A stretch of 64,000 bases of DNA, taken from the NCBI RefSeq assembly GCF_030818905.1, contig NZ_JAUTAZ010000001.1, positions 3,286,001-3,350,000 on the forward strand, written 5' to 3'. Both the position numbers and the translations under genes were made by a program. The DNA comes from Microbacterium sp. SORGH_AS_0888 (GTDB lineage Bacteria; Actinomycetota; Actinomycetes; Actinomycetales; Microbacteriaceae). A model generated the notes under the pieces. It saw only the letters and a program-made list of their open reading frames with translations, did no database searches and was not told the origin of the DNA. The first letter of the stretch is position 1, and each line of letters opens with the position of its first letter. This document shows positions 28,733-37,473 of the stretch, piece after piece.

Positions 28733-29734
28733 GTGGCACGCGACGAGGACATCGCCGCCGCCGCGGAGCGCTATCGGCGGTTCGCGGACGAGGAGGCGCC
28801 GGGGAGGAGCGACCTCTATACCGGCTGGGGCGCGCAGGTGGCGGAGGACCCCGCGCTCACGGCGGTCGTCGGCCGCATCCCCGCCGCGCACCGTCAGCCC
28901 CCGCTCGTGTTCGCCGTGGCGCGCCTGCTGGGCGCTCCCGAGGTCGTCGGCGCCCGCTGGCGCGCGTGGATGCTCGCCCATGCCGATGAGCTCGCAGCAG
29001 CCTGCGAACGCCGTACGGTGCAGACCAACGAGCCGCTGCGATGCGCCGCTCTGTTGCCGGCCCTGGCGATGATCGAGGGGCCCATCGCGCTCCTCGAGGT
29101 GGGCGCGAGCGCCGGGCTCTGCCTGTATCCCGACCGCTACTCGTACCGGTACGAGACTCCCTCCGGCCCGGTCGCGATCGATCCGGAGGCGGGACCGAGC
29201 GCGGTGGTGCTGCACAGCCGCTGGGATGCCGTGGCGCGCCCGCCTGCGCGACTGCCCGACGTCGTGTGGCGGGCCGGAGTCGACCTCGCCCCGCTTCCGC
29301 CCGACGCGCCCGGCACGCGGGAGTGGCTCACAGCCCTCGTCTGGCCCGGCGAGGACGGCCGGGCAGCCCGCATCGGGCGTGCACTCGACATCGCCGCGTC
29401 CGACCCGCCGGTGCTCGTGGCCGCGGATGCGGCCTCCGGCGCCATCACCCGTCTCGCCGCGGCGGCGCCCGCGCACGCGACCCTCGTCGTCTCGACGCCC
29501 GGGGTCCTCGTGTACCTGCCGCGGGACGCCCGCGTCGCCGTGATCGCCGAGGCGAGGCGCGTCGGCAGGTGGCTGACCCTCGACCAGCCCGCCGTCCACG
29601 ACGGGTGGCGGCGACATCCCGTCGTTCCCGCTGGCGCGTGCGCGCTCGCGCTGGACGGCGAGGTGCTGGCCAGCGCGGACCCGCTCGGGCGATTCGTGGA
29701 GTGGCGTCGCGGCGCAGGCGCACCCCGGGGATAG
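28733..29734 (+). CDS. DUF2332 protein
   Basis: The product matches the actinobacterial DUF2332 family (about 330 residues): LYTGWGAQVAEDPALTAVV near the start, QTNEPLRCAALLPAL, then IALLEVGASAGLCLYPDRYSY, a glycine-rich loop like that of methyltransferases, followed by an acidic site (VWRAGVDLAPL). The function is not established; the fold may bind a nucleotide cofactor. I chose GTG 28733 over ATG 28724 because GAGAAT (28720-28725) lies eight bases before it, as at other leaderless genes here. Its TAG stop is part of the next gene's -10 box. Confidence 0.78.
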   Translation: MARDEDIAAAAERYRRFADEEAPGRSDLYTGWGAQVAEDPALTAVVGRIPAAHRQPPLVFAVARLLGAPEVVGARWRAWMLAHADELAAACERRTVQTNEPLRCAALLPALAMIEGPIALLEVGASAGLCLYPDRYSYRYETPSGPVAIDPEAGPSAVVLHSRWDAVARPPARLPDVVWRAGVDLAPLPPDAPGTREWLTALVWPGEDGRAARIGRALDIAASDPPVLVAADAASGAITRLAAAAPAHATLVVSTPGVLVYLPRDARVAVIAEARRVGRWLTLDQPAVHDGWRRHPVVPAGACALALDGEVLASADPLGRFVEWRRGAGAPRG

Positions 29735-29743
29735 CGTGAGGGC

Positions 29744-29989
29744 GTGCTGACCGATCGCGACCGTGCCCTGCTCGAGTTCGAGAGCCGCTGGCCGGGGCAC
29801 ACCGCGGCCAAGGAGGAGGCGGTGCGGGTCGAGCTCGTGCTGGCCCCGGCACGGTACTACCAGCTGCTGAACCGTCTGATCGACCGGGAGGATGCGATGG
29901 CCCACGATCCGCTGCTCGTGGGCCGGCTGCGGCGATCGCGCGACGCCCGCCGCCGTGACCGCGAGCGGCGTCTGAGCACGGCGTCATAA
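29744..29989 (+). CDS. DUF3263 small protein
   Basis: The 81-residue product reads LTDRDRALLEFESRWPGHTAAKEEAVR with a conserved YYQLLNRLID stretch and an Arg-rich tail, the DUF3263 pattern of actinobacteria. It is probably a small nucleic-acid-associated protein, but no function is known. TAGCGT (29732-29737) is seven bases before the GTG. It precedes a LytR_C protein, the same order as the mycobacterial pair near groEL2. Confidence 0.82.
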   Translation: MLTDRDRALLEFESRWPGHTAAKEEAVRVELVLAPARYYQLLNRLIDREDAMAHDPLLVGRLRRSRDARRRDRERRLSTAS

Positions 29990-30020
29990 GGCACACCGGA
30001 CCGACCGATAGCATCGGGGG

Positions 30021-30581
30021 GTGCCGCGTCAGAACTTCCCCCGCGACCGCTTCGACGACCTCTCGGCGTCGTCCGGCCGCGTCGGTGCCCACCGGGCGGA
30101 GAATCCGCGGCTTCGGGCGGGCGGCATCCTGCTCTGGGCGATCGCGGCGACGATCGTGCTCATCGGGCTGGGGATCTTCGGGAGCCTCATCCTCTCGGGG
30201 CGGGTCGTCCTGTTCCCGACGCCGGAGCCGACGCCCACCGCGACGGCGCAGGTCACCCCGGTCGTCGACACCTCCTATACCGTGCTGGTGCTGAACGCGG
30301 CCAACGAGGAGGGCCTCGCGACGCGCGTCAGGGACACCCTGCTGGGGCAGGGCTGGACGGAGCAGAAGGTCAGCGCCGGCAACGCGGGCAGCACGTTCGA
30401 GACCTCGACCGTCTACTACGCCTCGCCGGATGCCTACCCCGCTGCGCTCGGCCTCGCCAGGCTCCTGGGGATGAGCAACGTGGCCTACGACCCGAACTAC
30501 CCGCTGCCTTCGACCTCTGCGACCCAGCTGACCGTCGTGCTCGGAATGGACCGCTCGGCGGGGGCGACGCCGACCCCCTGA
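30021..30581 (+). CDS. Membrane-anchored LytR C-terminal domain protein
   Basis: The 186-residue protein has a basic head, one membrane helix (about residues 33-58), a Pro/Thr linker and a C-terminal LytR_C domain (about 82-175: YTVLVLNAANEEGLATRVRD, VYYASPDAYPAALGLARLLG, QLTVVLG). It is expected to face the cell wall and may bind peptidoglycan or envelope polymers. The LCP catalytic domain of LytR proteins is absent. TAGCAT (30009-30014) is seven bases before the GTG start. Confidence 0.84.
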   Translation: MPRQNFPRDRFDDLSASSGRVGAHRAENPRLRAGGILLWAIAATIVLIGLGIFGSLILSGRVVLFPTPEPTPTATAQVTPVVDTSYTVLVLNAANEEGLATRVRDTLLGQGWTEQKVSAGNAGSTFETSTVYYASPDAYPAALGLARLLGMSNVAYDPNYPLPSTSATQLTVVLGMDRSAGATPTP

Positions 30582-30602
30582 ACCCGGGCGTGTTTCGGCA
30601 CG

Positions 30603-30634
30603 GTAAACAGTTCGCGGCACCCGTGTAAGCAGTT
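30603..30634. repeat. 10-bp direct repeat upstream of the cold-shock gene
   Basis: GTAAACAGTT (30603-30612) and GTAAGCAGTT (30625-30634) repeat with a 22-base period, two turns of the helix, about 40-70 bases upstream of the -10 candidate TACGAT (30669-30674) of the csp gene. Each copy is preceded by CGGCAC. The arrangement suits an activator or repressor binding site. Confidence 0.4.
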
Positions 30635-30704
30635 GTCCGTGCGGCGGAATGGCCGGTTTTCGCGTCGATACGATGGCGAGGTTCCGCAGCATCAGGAGAC
30701 TCGA

Positions 30705-30908
30705 ATGACCCAGGGCACCGTGAAATGGTTCAACGCCGAGAAGGGGTACGGCTTCATCACGTCCGGTGATGGGCAGGACGTCTTCGTGCACTACTCGAAC
30801 ATCGAGATGTCCGGATTCCGGGTGCTCGAAGAAGGCCAGGCGGTGGAGTTCACCGTCGGCTCCGGCCAGAAGGGGCCGCAGGCCGAGTCCGTGCGCGTCC
30901 TCGCCTGA
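30705..30908 (+). CDS. cspA: Cold-shock protein (CspA family)
   Basis: The 67-residue product is a single cold-shock domain with both RNA-binding motifs, KGYGFIT and DVFVHYS. It acts as an RNA chaperone. AGGAG lies before the ATG; TACGAT (30669-30674) is a plausible -10. A very long hairpin follows the stop. Length and motifs are typical. The sequence gives no sign of a long cold-sensing 5' leader. Confidence 0.93.
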   Translation: MTQGTVKWFNAEKGYGFITSGDGQDVFVHYSNIEMSGFRVLEEGQAVEFTVGSGQKGPQAESVRVLA

Positions 30909-30941
30909 CGCGACGCATCCGCCGCCCGCTCGGGCAACGTA

Positions 30942-31016
30942 ACCGCGAGACCAGTCCGTCGCGCCGAGACCGTGGGGTTTCCCACCGGTCTCGGCGCACA
31001 GGACTGGTCTCGCGGT
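30942..31016. terminator. Long hairpin after cspA
   Basis: A 75-base nearly perfect palindrome: ACCGCGAGACCAGTCC (30942-30957) pairs with 31001-31016, GCGCCGAGACCG (30961-30972) with 30986-30997, and TGGG with CCCA around a four-base loop; only three bases per side are partly unpaired. It probably ends the cspA transcript. It is longer than an ordinary terminator and may be a mobile palindromic element. Confidence 0.7.
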
Positions 31017-31034
31017 CTGTCGTGTGTCGTCCGC

Positions 31035-31063
31035 TTGCACTCGGATGGGGCGAGTGCCAGAAT
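31035..31063 (+). promoter_or_regulatory. groEL promoter
   Basis: TTGCAC (31035-31040) and CAGAAT (31058-31063) are separated by 17 bases, a sigma-70-like spacing. The two boxes flank a second CIRCE-type core, and the perfect CIRCE lies just downstream, where it would block transcription start. Confidence 0.6.
31037..31057. promoter_or_regulatory. Second, partial CIRCE operator
   Basis: The core GCACTC (31037-31042), nine bases, GAGTGC (31052-31057) reproduces the CIRCE inner halves and exact spacing, but the outer TTA/TAA bases are lost. It lies between the -35 and -10 boxes, so HrcA bound there would exclude RNA polymerase. Confidence 0.65.
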
Positions 31064-31067
31064 GGCA

Positions 31068-31094
31068 TTAGCACTCGTGATTGTTGAGTGCTAA
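31068..31094. promoter_or_regulatory. Perfect CIRCE operator (HrcA site)
   Basis: TTAGCACTC (31068-31076), nine bases, GAGTGCTAA (31086-31094) is an exact match to the CIRCE consensus bound by the heat-shock repressor HrcA. It lies 36 bases before groEL. Confidence 0.96.
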
Positions 31095-32750
<1,656 letters not shown>

Positions 32751-32765
32751 GTCCGAGCCCACATC

Positions 32766-32803
32766 GCGCAAGCCCCCGGCCCGAATGGGTCGGGGGCTTG
32801 CGC
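32766..32803. terminator. Terminator after groEL
   Basis: GCGCAAGCCCCCG (32766-32778) pairs perfectly with 32791-32803, and CCC/GGG pairs inside the loop. It lies 16 bases after the groEL stop and before the convergent WXG100 gene, so it can serve both strands. Confidence 0.82.
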
Positions 32804-32817
32804 CGTCTCACGGCGGC

Positions 32818-33105
32818 TCAGCGGAAGAGCGAGGCGTTCGCCTGCTCGACCTCGAGATACTGCTGCCCTGCCGCGGTGAGGGCCTGACCGATCGCGGCGA
32901 GGGCGTCCTCGACCTGAAGCTGGGTCGCACGCCACTGCTCGACCGTGCCGTGGAAGAGGACGGCCGCCGAGCCGGTCCAGCTCGACTGCAGCTGGGTCAG
33001 CTGGGCCAGCAGCGAGCCGGACTCGGCCTGCAGCCGATCGATCGTGCCGCGCATCGTGGCGGTCGCGGCGAAGAGGGCGTCGGAATCGACGGAGAACGCG
33101 GACAT
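32818..33105 (-). CDS. WXG100 family (ESAT-6-like) protein
   Basis: The 95-residue product is helical with a central W-x-G turn (LQSSWTGSAAVLF, about residue 42), the hallmark of small type VII secretion substrates that form helical-hairpin dimers. AAAGGAG precedes the ATG at 33105, which fixes the start. No secretion ATPase or partner gene is beside it; another WXG-like cassette is found near 57 kb. Whether it is secreted is not shown here. Confidence 0.85.
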   Translation of the reverse strand: MSAFSVDSDALFAATATMRGTIDRLQAESGSLLAQLTQLQSSWTGSAAVLFHGTVEQWRATQLQVEDALAAIGQALTAAGQQYLEVEQANASLFR

Positions 33106-33230
33106 GGATGCTCCTTTCGTGGGGTGCGCCCACGTTAGGACGGATGCCGCGGCCGCGGCGCTCCGCATCCGCTCATCCGTGGAGAACCGGTCCGTGCGCG
33201 ACGCCGGTGGGCACGAGGACGCGTGTCGGG

Positions 33231-34967
33231 TCAGTCCAGCTCGATGTCGAGGCGGGTGATCGGCTGGGTCTCGATCATGAGGTGCGCCGCGATGTCCTGG
33301 TCGACCGCGAGCGGCAGCGAGACGCGGAACGTCGCCCCGCCGCCCTCCGTGTCGCGCACCTCGACGGTGCCGTGCAATGCGCTGACGATCGAGGCGACGA
33401 TCGACAAGCCGAGTCCTGACCCGCCCGTGTCCCGCGCGCGGGAGGTGTCGGCGCGCCAGAAGCGCTGGAAGATCTGATCGCGGATCTGCGGCGGCACGCC
33501 CTCGCCGTGGTCGACGACCTCGATCCAGCCGATCCGGAGCTCCTCGTCCGTGCCCACCCGCAGCTCGATCGGGGCGTCGTCGGCGGAGTACCGCTGAGCG
33601 TTGCCGAGCAGGTTCGCCACGACCTGACGGATGCTGTTCTCCTCGCCCATGACGACCGGCGGCATGACGGGAGCGATCGCGGCGACCGGGATCGGCGCGA
33701 TCTCGCCGCTGTCGCCCTGCTCGCCCCGCGGGCGCCGGCGCAGTCGGGCGGCCAGCGTGATGGCCGCCGTCGGCACCGAGCCGCGACGGCGGGCGGGCGT
33801 GGCCTGCGGCAGAGGCGCCGGTCGCGAGACGGCCCTCACGCCCGCGCTCACGTCCGTCATCGTGACGTCGCGCTGGGGCGCGGCGGCTCGCACGTCCATC
33901 GCGGCATCGCGGGCGATGGGGCGCAGGTCCACGGGCGCCAGCACGATGTCGCGCCGCTCGTCGAGACGGGCGAGGTGCAGCAGGTCCTCGACCATCGTCG
34001 TCATCCGCATCGCCTCTTTCTCGATGCGCTCCATCGCCTGGGCGGTGGCCTCGGCGTCCGGGATCGCGCCCATGCGGTACAGCTCCGCATAGCCGCGGAC
34101 GGTCACCAGGGGCGTCCGCAGCTCATGGCTCGCGTCGCCGATGAATCGGCGCATCTGCCGCACGGTCGCGTCGCGCTGGGTGATCGCCCCGTCGATGCGT
34201 CCGAGCATGGCGTTGATCGCGCGTTTGAGGCGTCCCACCTCGGTCGACTCCGGCTCGAGATCCGTCAGTCGCAGGCCGAAGTCGCCCGCCGCGATCTGCT
34301 CGGCCGTGCGCTCGACCTGCGTGAGGCTGCGGAACGTCAGGGTCACGGCCCAGCGCACGAGGAAGGCGGCGGCGAGGACGACCACCAGCGCCAGCAGGGT
34401 GTAGATGCCGAGATAGGTCGCGACGACGCGCTCCGTCGGGGTGGTGGAGATCGCGACGAGCTGGGTGTACAGCGCGTTCGTCCCGCTGAGGGGCGTGACG
34501 ACCACGGTCGCGCGGAACGACCCGCCGTGGTCGCCGGAGAGGTCGAACAGCTTGAGCTGCTCGGGCCACGCCCGATCCAGCGCGAACGAGGAGGGGAAGA
34601 CGGGCTTCTCGTTCGCCTCTGCGCCGTTCGCGGTCGCCACGAGCTTCCCGCTCGCGTCGTAGAGGGCGACGGAGTAGGCGATGCCGTAGTTGTCGGTCGT
34701 GGGCGTGAACACGAGCGCGCCGTCCTCGCCGACGGTGGTGTCGATGAGCGTGCTCACGATCGAGGACTGCGCGACCTGGGTCAGTGTGGAGTCGAGGTTG
34801 GCCAGCAGCGTCGTGCGCAGGAACACCATCGTGCCGAGCCCCGTCGCCAGCAGCCCGATCACGAGGACCGCGACGGTGACCCCGGTGACCTTGGCGCGCA
34901 GGCTGACGCTCCGCCACCACCGGGTGAGGCGGTCAGGTGAGGCGTGACGCGGCTGGGGTCCCGACAT
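33231..34967 (-). CDS. Two-component sensor histidine kinase
   Basis: The 578-residue kinase has membrane helices at about 27-49 and 190-215 that bracket an extracytoplasmic sensor, a HAMP domain, the dimerisation helix with His281 in GDASHELRTPLVTVRGY, and an ATPase domain with N box (VVANLLGNAQRYS), G1 (DHGEGVP), F and G2 (GGSGLGLSIVAS). An Arg/Pro-rich insertion of about 65 residues (about 355-420) splits the start of the ATPase domain. It follows its response regulator by five bases. The type resembles TrcS/PhoR-like actinobacterial kinases; the signal is unknown. Confidence 0.9.
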   Translation of the reverse strand: MSGPQPRHASPDRLTRWWRSVSLRAKVTGVTVAVLVIGLLATGLGTMVFLRTTLLANLDSTLTQVAQSSIVSTLIDTTVGEDGALVFTPTTDNYGIAYSVALYDASGKLVATANGAEANEKPVFPSSFALDRAWPEQLKLFDLSGDHGGSFRATVVVTPLSGTNALYTQLVAISTTPTERVVATYLGIYTLLALVVVLAAAFLVRWAVTLTFRSLTQVERTAEQIAAGDFGLRLTDLEPESTEVGRLKRAINAMLGRIDGAITQRDATVRQMRRFIGDASHELRTPLVTVRGYAELYRMGAIPDAEATAQAMERIEKEAMRMTTMVEDLLHLARLDERRDIVLAPVDLRPIARDAAMDVRAAAPQRDVTMTDVSAGVRAVSRPAPLPQATPARRRGSVPTAAITLAARLRRRPRGEQGDSGEIAPIPVAAIAPVMPPVVMGEENSIRQVVANLLGNAQRYSADDAPIELRVGTDEELRIGWIEVVDHGEGVPPQIRDQIFQRFWRADTSRARDTGGSGLGLSIVASIVSALHGTVEVRDTEGGGATFRVSLPLAVDQDIAAHLMIETQPITRLDIELD

Positions 34968-34972
34968 CCGGG

Positions 34973-35665
34973 TCAGGAGGTCTTGCCCGCCTTCAGCATG
35001 TAGCCGAAGCCGCGCTTGGTCTGGATGAGCGACTCGGAGGAGTGCGGGTCGATCTTGCGACGCAGGTACGAGATGTAGCTCTCGACGATGCCGGCGTCGC
35101 CGTTGAAGTCGTACTCCCACACGTGGTCGAGGATCTGCGCCTTGCTGAGCACCCGGTTCGGGTTGAGCATGAGGTAGCGCAGCAGCTTGAACTCGGTGGG
35201 GCTCAGCTCGATCTGGGCATCGCCGACGAAGACGTCGTGCGTGTCCTGGTCCATCGTGAGCTCGCCGGCGCGCAGCACCGACTCCTCGTCGGCCTGCATC
35301 GTGCGACGCAGGATCGCCTGGATCCGGGCCACGATCTCGTCGAGCGAGAACGGCTTGGTGACGTAGTCGTCGCCGCCCGCGTTGAGTCCGGTGATCTTGT
35401 CCTCGGTGTCGTCCTTCGCCGTGAGGAAGAGGATCGGCGCCGTGTAGCCGGCCTCGCGGAGGCGCTTGGTGACGCTGAAGCCGTTCATGTCGGGGAGCAT
35501 GACGTCGAGCACGATCAGGTCGGGCTCCTCCTCCAGGACGGCGGAGATCGTCTGCGCGCCGTTGGCGACGGCGCGGACCTGGAATCCGGCGAACTTGAGG
35601 CTCGTGATGAGCAGGTCGCGAATGTTCGGTTCGTCGTCCACGACGAGGATGCGCGGTGCGGTCAT
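34973..35665 (-). CDS. OmpR-family response regulator (PhoP/TrcR-like)
   Basis: The 230-residue regulator has receiver residues D10-D11, Asp54 (LIVLDVMLPD) and a lysine in VTKPFSLDE, then a winged helix (LSPTEFKLLRYLMLNPNRVL, DHVWEYDFNGDAGIVESYIS, LIQTKRGFGYML), closest to the mycobacterial PhoP/TrcR type. CATAAT on the reverse strand (35672-35677) stands seven bases before the ATG, a leaderless arrangement. It forms an operon with the following kinase gene. Targets cannot be inferred. Confidence 0.92.
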   Translation of the reverse strand: MTAPRILVVDDEPNIRDLLITSLKFAGFQVRAVANGAQTISAVLEEEPDLIVLDVMLPDMNGFSVTKRLREAGYTAPILFLTAKDDTEDKITGLNAGGDDYVTKPFSLDEIVARIQAILRRTMQADEESVLRAGELTMDQDTHDVFVGDAQIELSPTEFKLLRYLMLNPNRVLSKAQILDHVWEYDFNGDAGIVESYISYLRRKIDPHSSESLIQTKRGFGYMLKAGKTS

Positions 35666-35769
35666 GGCCCCATTATGGTGTGCGGCGCCTATTCGCGGGC
35701 TGAAACCCGCCTGCGAGAGCCGGTTGCACACCCAACGGTGAGGTTCCCGGGAGGCGCTCCGGCGGGAGG

Positions 35770-37428
35770 TCAGGCCGCGGCGGCCGTCAGGTCGTCGGCA
35801 TCCAGGATCGTGTAGCTGTAGCCCTGTTCGGCGAGGAACCGCTGCCGGTTCTGCGCGAAGTCCTGGTCGACCGTGTCGCGCGCGATCAGCGTGTAGAAGC
35901 TCGCCGTGTGGCCGTTCGTCTTCGGCCGCAGCAGGCGTCCGAGCCGCTGCGCCTCCTCCTGCCGGGACCCGAACGATCCCGACACCTGGATGGCGACGGA
36001 TGCCTCGGGCAGGTCGACGGAGAAGTTCGCGACCTTGGACACGACGAGCAGGGGCACCTCGCCGTCACGGAACGCCTGGTACAGCTGCTCGCGCTCGTCC
36101 ACCGGCGTGGCGCCCGTGATCTTCGGGGCGTCGAGGGCCTCGGCGAGCGTGTCGATCTGATCGAGGTACTGGCCGATCACGAGGATCTGCTCGTCGTGAT
36201 GGCGCGCCGCGAGCGCCCGCACGACGTCGATCTTCGCCTGCGCCGTCGCCGCCAGCCGGTACCGCTCCTCGTCCGCCGCCGCGGCGTACTCCAGCCGCTC
36301 GCCGGCCGGCAGGTCGACCCGCACCTCGTAGCAGGCGGCGGGGGAGATGAAGCCCTGCGCCTCGATCTCCTTCCACGGCGCGTCGAAGCGCTTGGGTCCG
36401 ATCAGGCTGAACACGTCGCCCTCGCGGCCGTCCTCGCGCACGAGGGTCGCCGTGAGCCCGAGCCGGCGCCGGGCCTGCAGATCGGCGGTGAGCTTGAAAA
36501 CGGGCGCCGGCAGCAGATGAACCTCGTCGTAGACCACCAGACCCCAGTCGAGCGCGTCGAGCAGCGCGAGGTGCGCGTAGGCGCCCTTCCGCTTCGCCGT
36601 GAGGATCTGGTAGGTCGCGATCGTGACCGGCTTGACCTCCTTCACCTGCCCCGAGTACTCGCCGATCTCCTCCGCGGTCAGCGAGGTGCGCTTGAGCAGC
36701 TCGTCGCGCCACTGCCGGGCGCTCACGGCGTTGGTCACGAGGATCAGCGTCGTCGTCTTGGTGTCGGCCATGGCGGCCGCGCCCACGAGCGTCTTGCCGG
36801 CGCCGCAGGGGAGGACGACGACGCCCGAGCCCCCGTCGGAGAAGATGTCGACGGCTTTGCGCTGATAGGGCCGCAGGTGCCAGCCGTCCTCGACCAGCTC
36901 GATGGGATGCGGTGTCCCGGGCGTGAAGCCGGCGACATCCTCCGCCGGCCAGCCGATCTTCAGCAGCTCCTGCTTGATCTGCCCCCGCGCCCAGGCGTCG
37001 ACGACGAAGGTGTCGGGCGAGGGGTGGGCGGTCAGCAGCGGTTGGATGCGCTTGTTGCCGGCGACCTGCGTGAGCACCGCGGCATCCGTCGACCGCAGGA
37101 TGAGCGCCTGCTCGCCGTCGTGCTCGCCGCGCTCGATCACGAGACGGCCGTAGCGCGAGACGGTCTCGCGGATGTCGGTCGACACCGACGGCGGCACCGG
37201 GAACCGGGAGAACCGGTCGAGGGTGGCGAGCATGTCCTCCGCGTCGTGCCCCGCGGCCCGTGCGTTCCACAGACCCAGCCGGGTGATGCGGTAGGTGTGG
37301 ATGTGCTCGGGCGCCCGCTCGAGCTCGGCGAACACGGCGAGCTCGTGCCGGGCGTTCTCGGCGTCGGGGTGGGCGACTTCGAGCAGCACGGTGCGGTCGC
37401 TCTGCACGATCAGGGGGCCGTCAGACAT
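35770..37428 (-). CDS. XPB/Rad25-type DNA repair helicase
   Basis: This SF2 helicase is the bacterial relative of eukaryotic XPB and unwinds DNA 3' to 5'. The 552-residue product has an N-terminal damage-recognition-like domain, Walker A LPCGAGKTLVGA (about 210-222), motif Ia, motif II DEVH (VVYDEVHLLPAP), TATLVRED (motif III) and the C-terminal motif VI QEEAQRLGRLLRPK. It follows the helicase-associated protein gene and, as in other actinobacteria, probably works with it. A -10-like TAGACT lies nine bases before the start. Confidence 0.93.
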   Translation of the reverse strand: MSDGPLIVQSDRTVLLEVAHPDAENARHELAVFAELERAPEHIHTYRITRLGLWNARAAGHDAEDMLATLDRFSRFPVPPSVSTDIRETVSRYGRLVIERGEHDGEQALILRSTDAAVLTQVAGNKRIQPLLTAHPSPDTFVVDAWARGQIKQELLKIGWPAEDVAGFTPGTPHPIELVEDGWHLRPYQRKAVDIFSDGGSGVVVLPCGAGKTLVGAAAMADTKTTTLILVTNAVSARQWRDELLKRTSLTAEEIGEYSGQVKEVKPVTIATYQILTAKRKGAYAHLALLDALDWGLVVYDEVHLLPAPVFKLTADLQARRRLGLTATLVREDGREGDVFSLIGPKRFDAPWKEIEAQGFISPAACYEVRVDLPAGERLEYAAAADEERYRLAATAQAKIDVVRALAARHHDEQILVIGQYLDQIDTLAEALDAPKITGATPVDEREQLYQAFRDGEVPLLVVSKVANFSVDLPEASVAIQVSGSFGSRQEEAQRLGRLLRPKTNGHTASFYTLIARDTVDQDFAQNRQRFLAEQGYSYTILDADDLTAAAA

Positions 37429-37455
37429 AACCGACGAGTCTACCGTTGCCGGCTG

Positions 37456-37471
37456 TGGCCGGACCCGGCCA
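37456..37471 (-). terminator. Short hairpin after the helicase-associated gene
   Basis: TGGCCGG (37456-37462) and CCGGCCA (37465-37471) form a tight hairpin three bases past the stop of the helicase-associated gene. It is short and overlaps the promoter region of the XPB gene, so its role is tentative. Confidence 0.4.
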
Positions 37472-37473
37472 CG

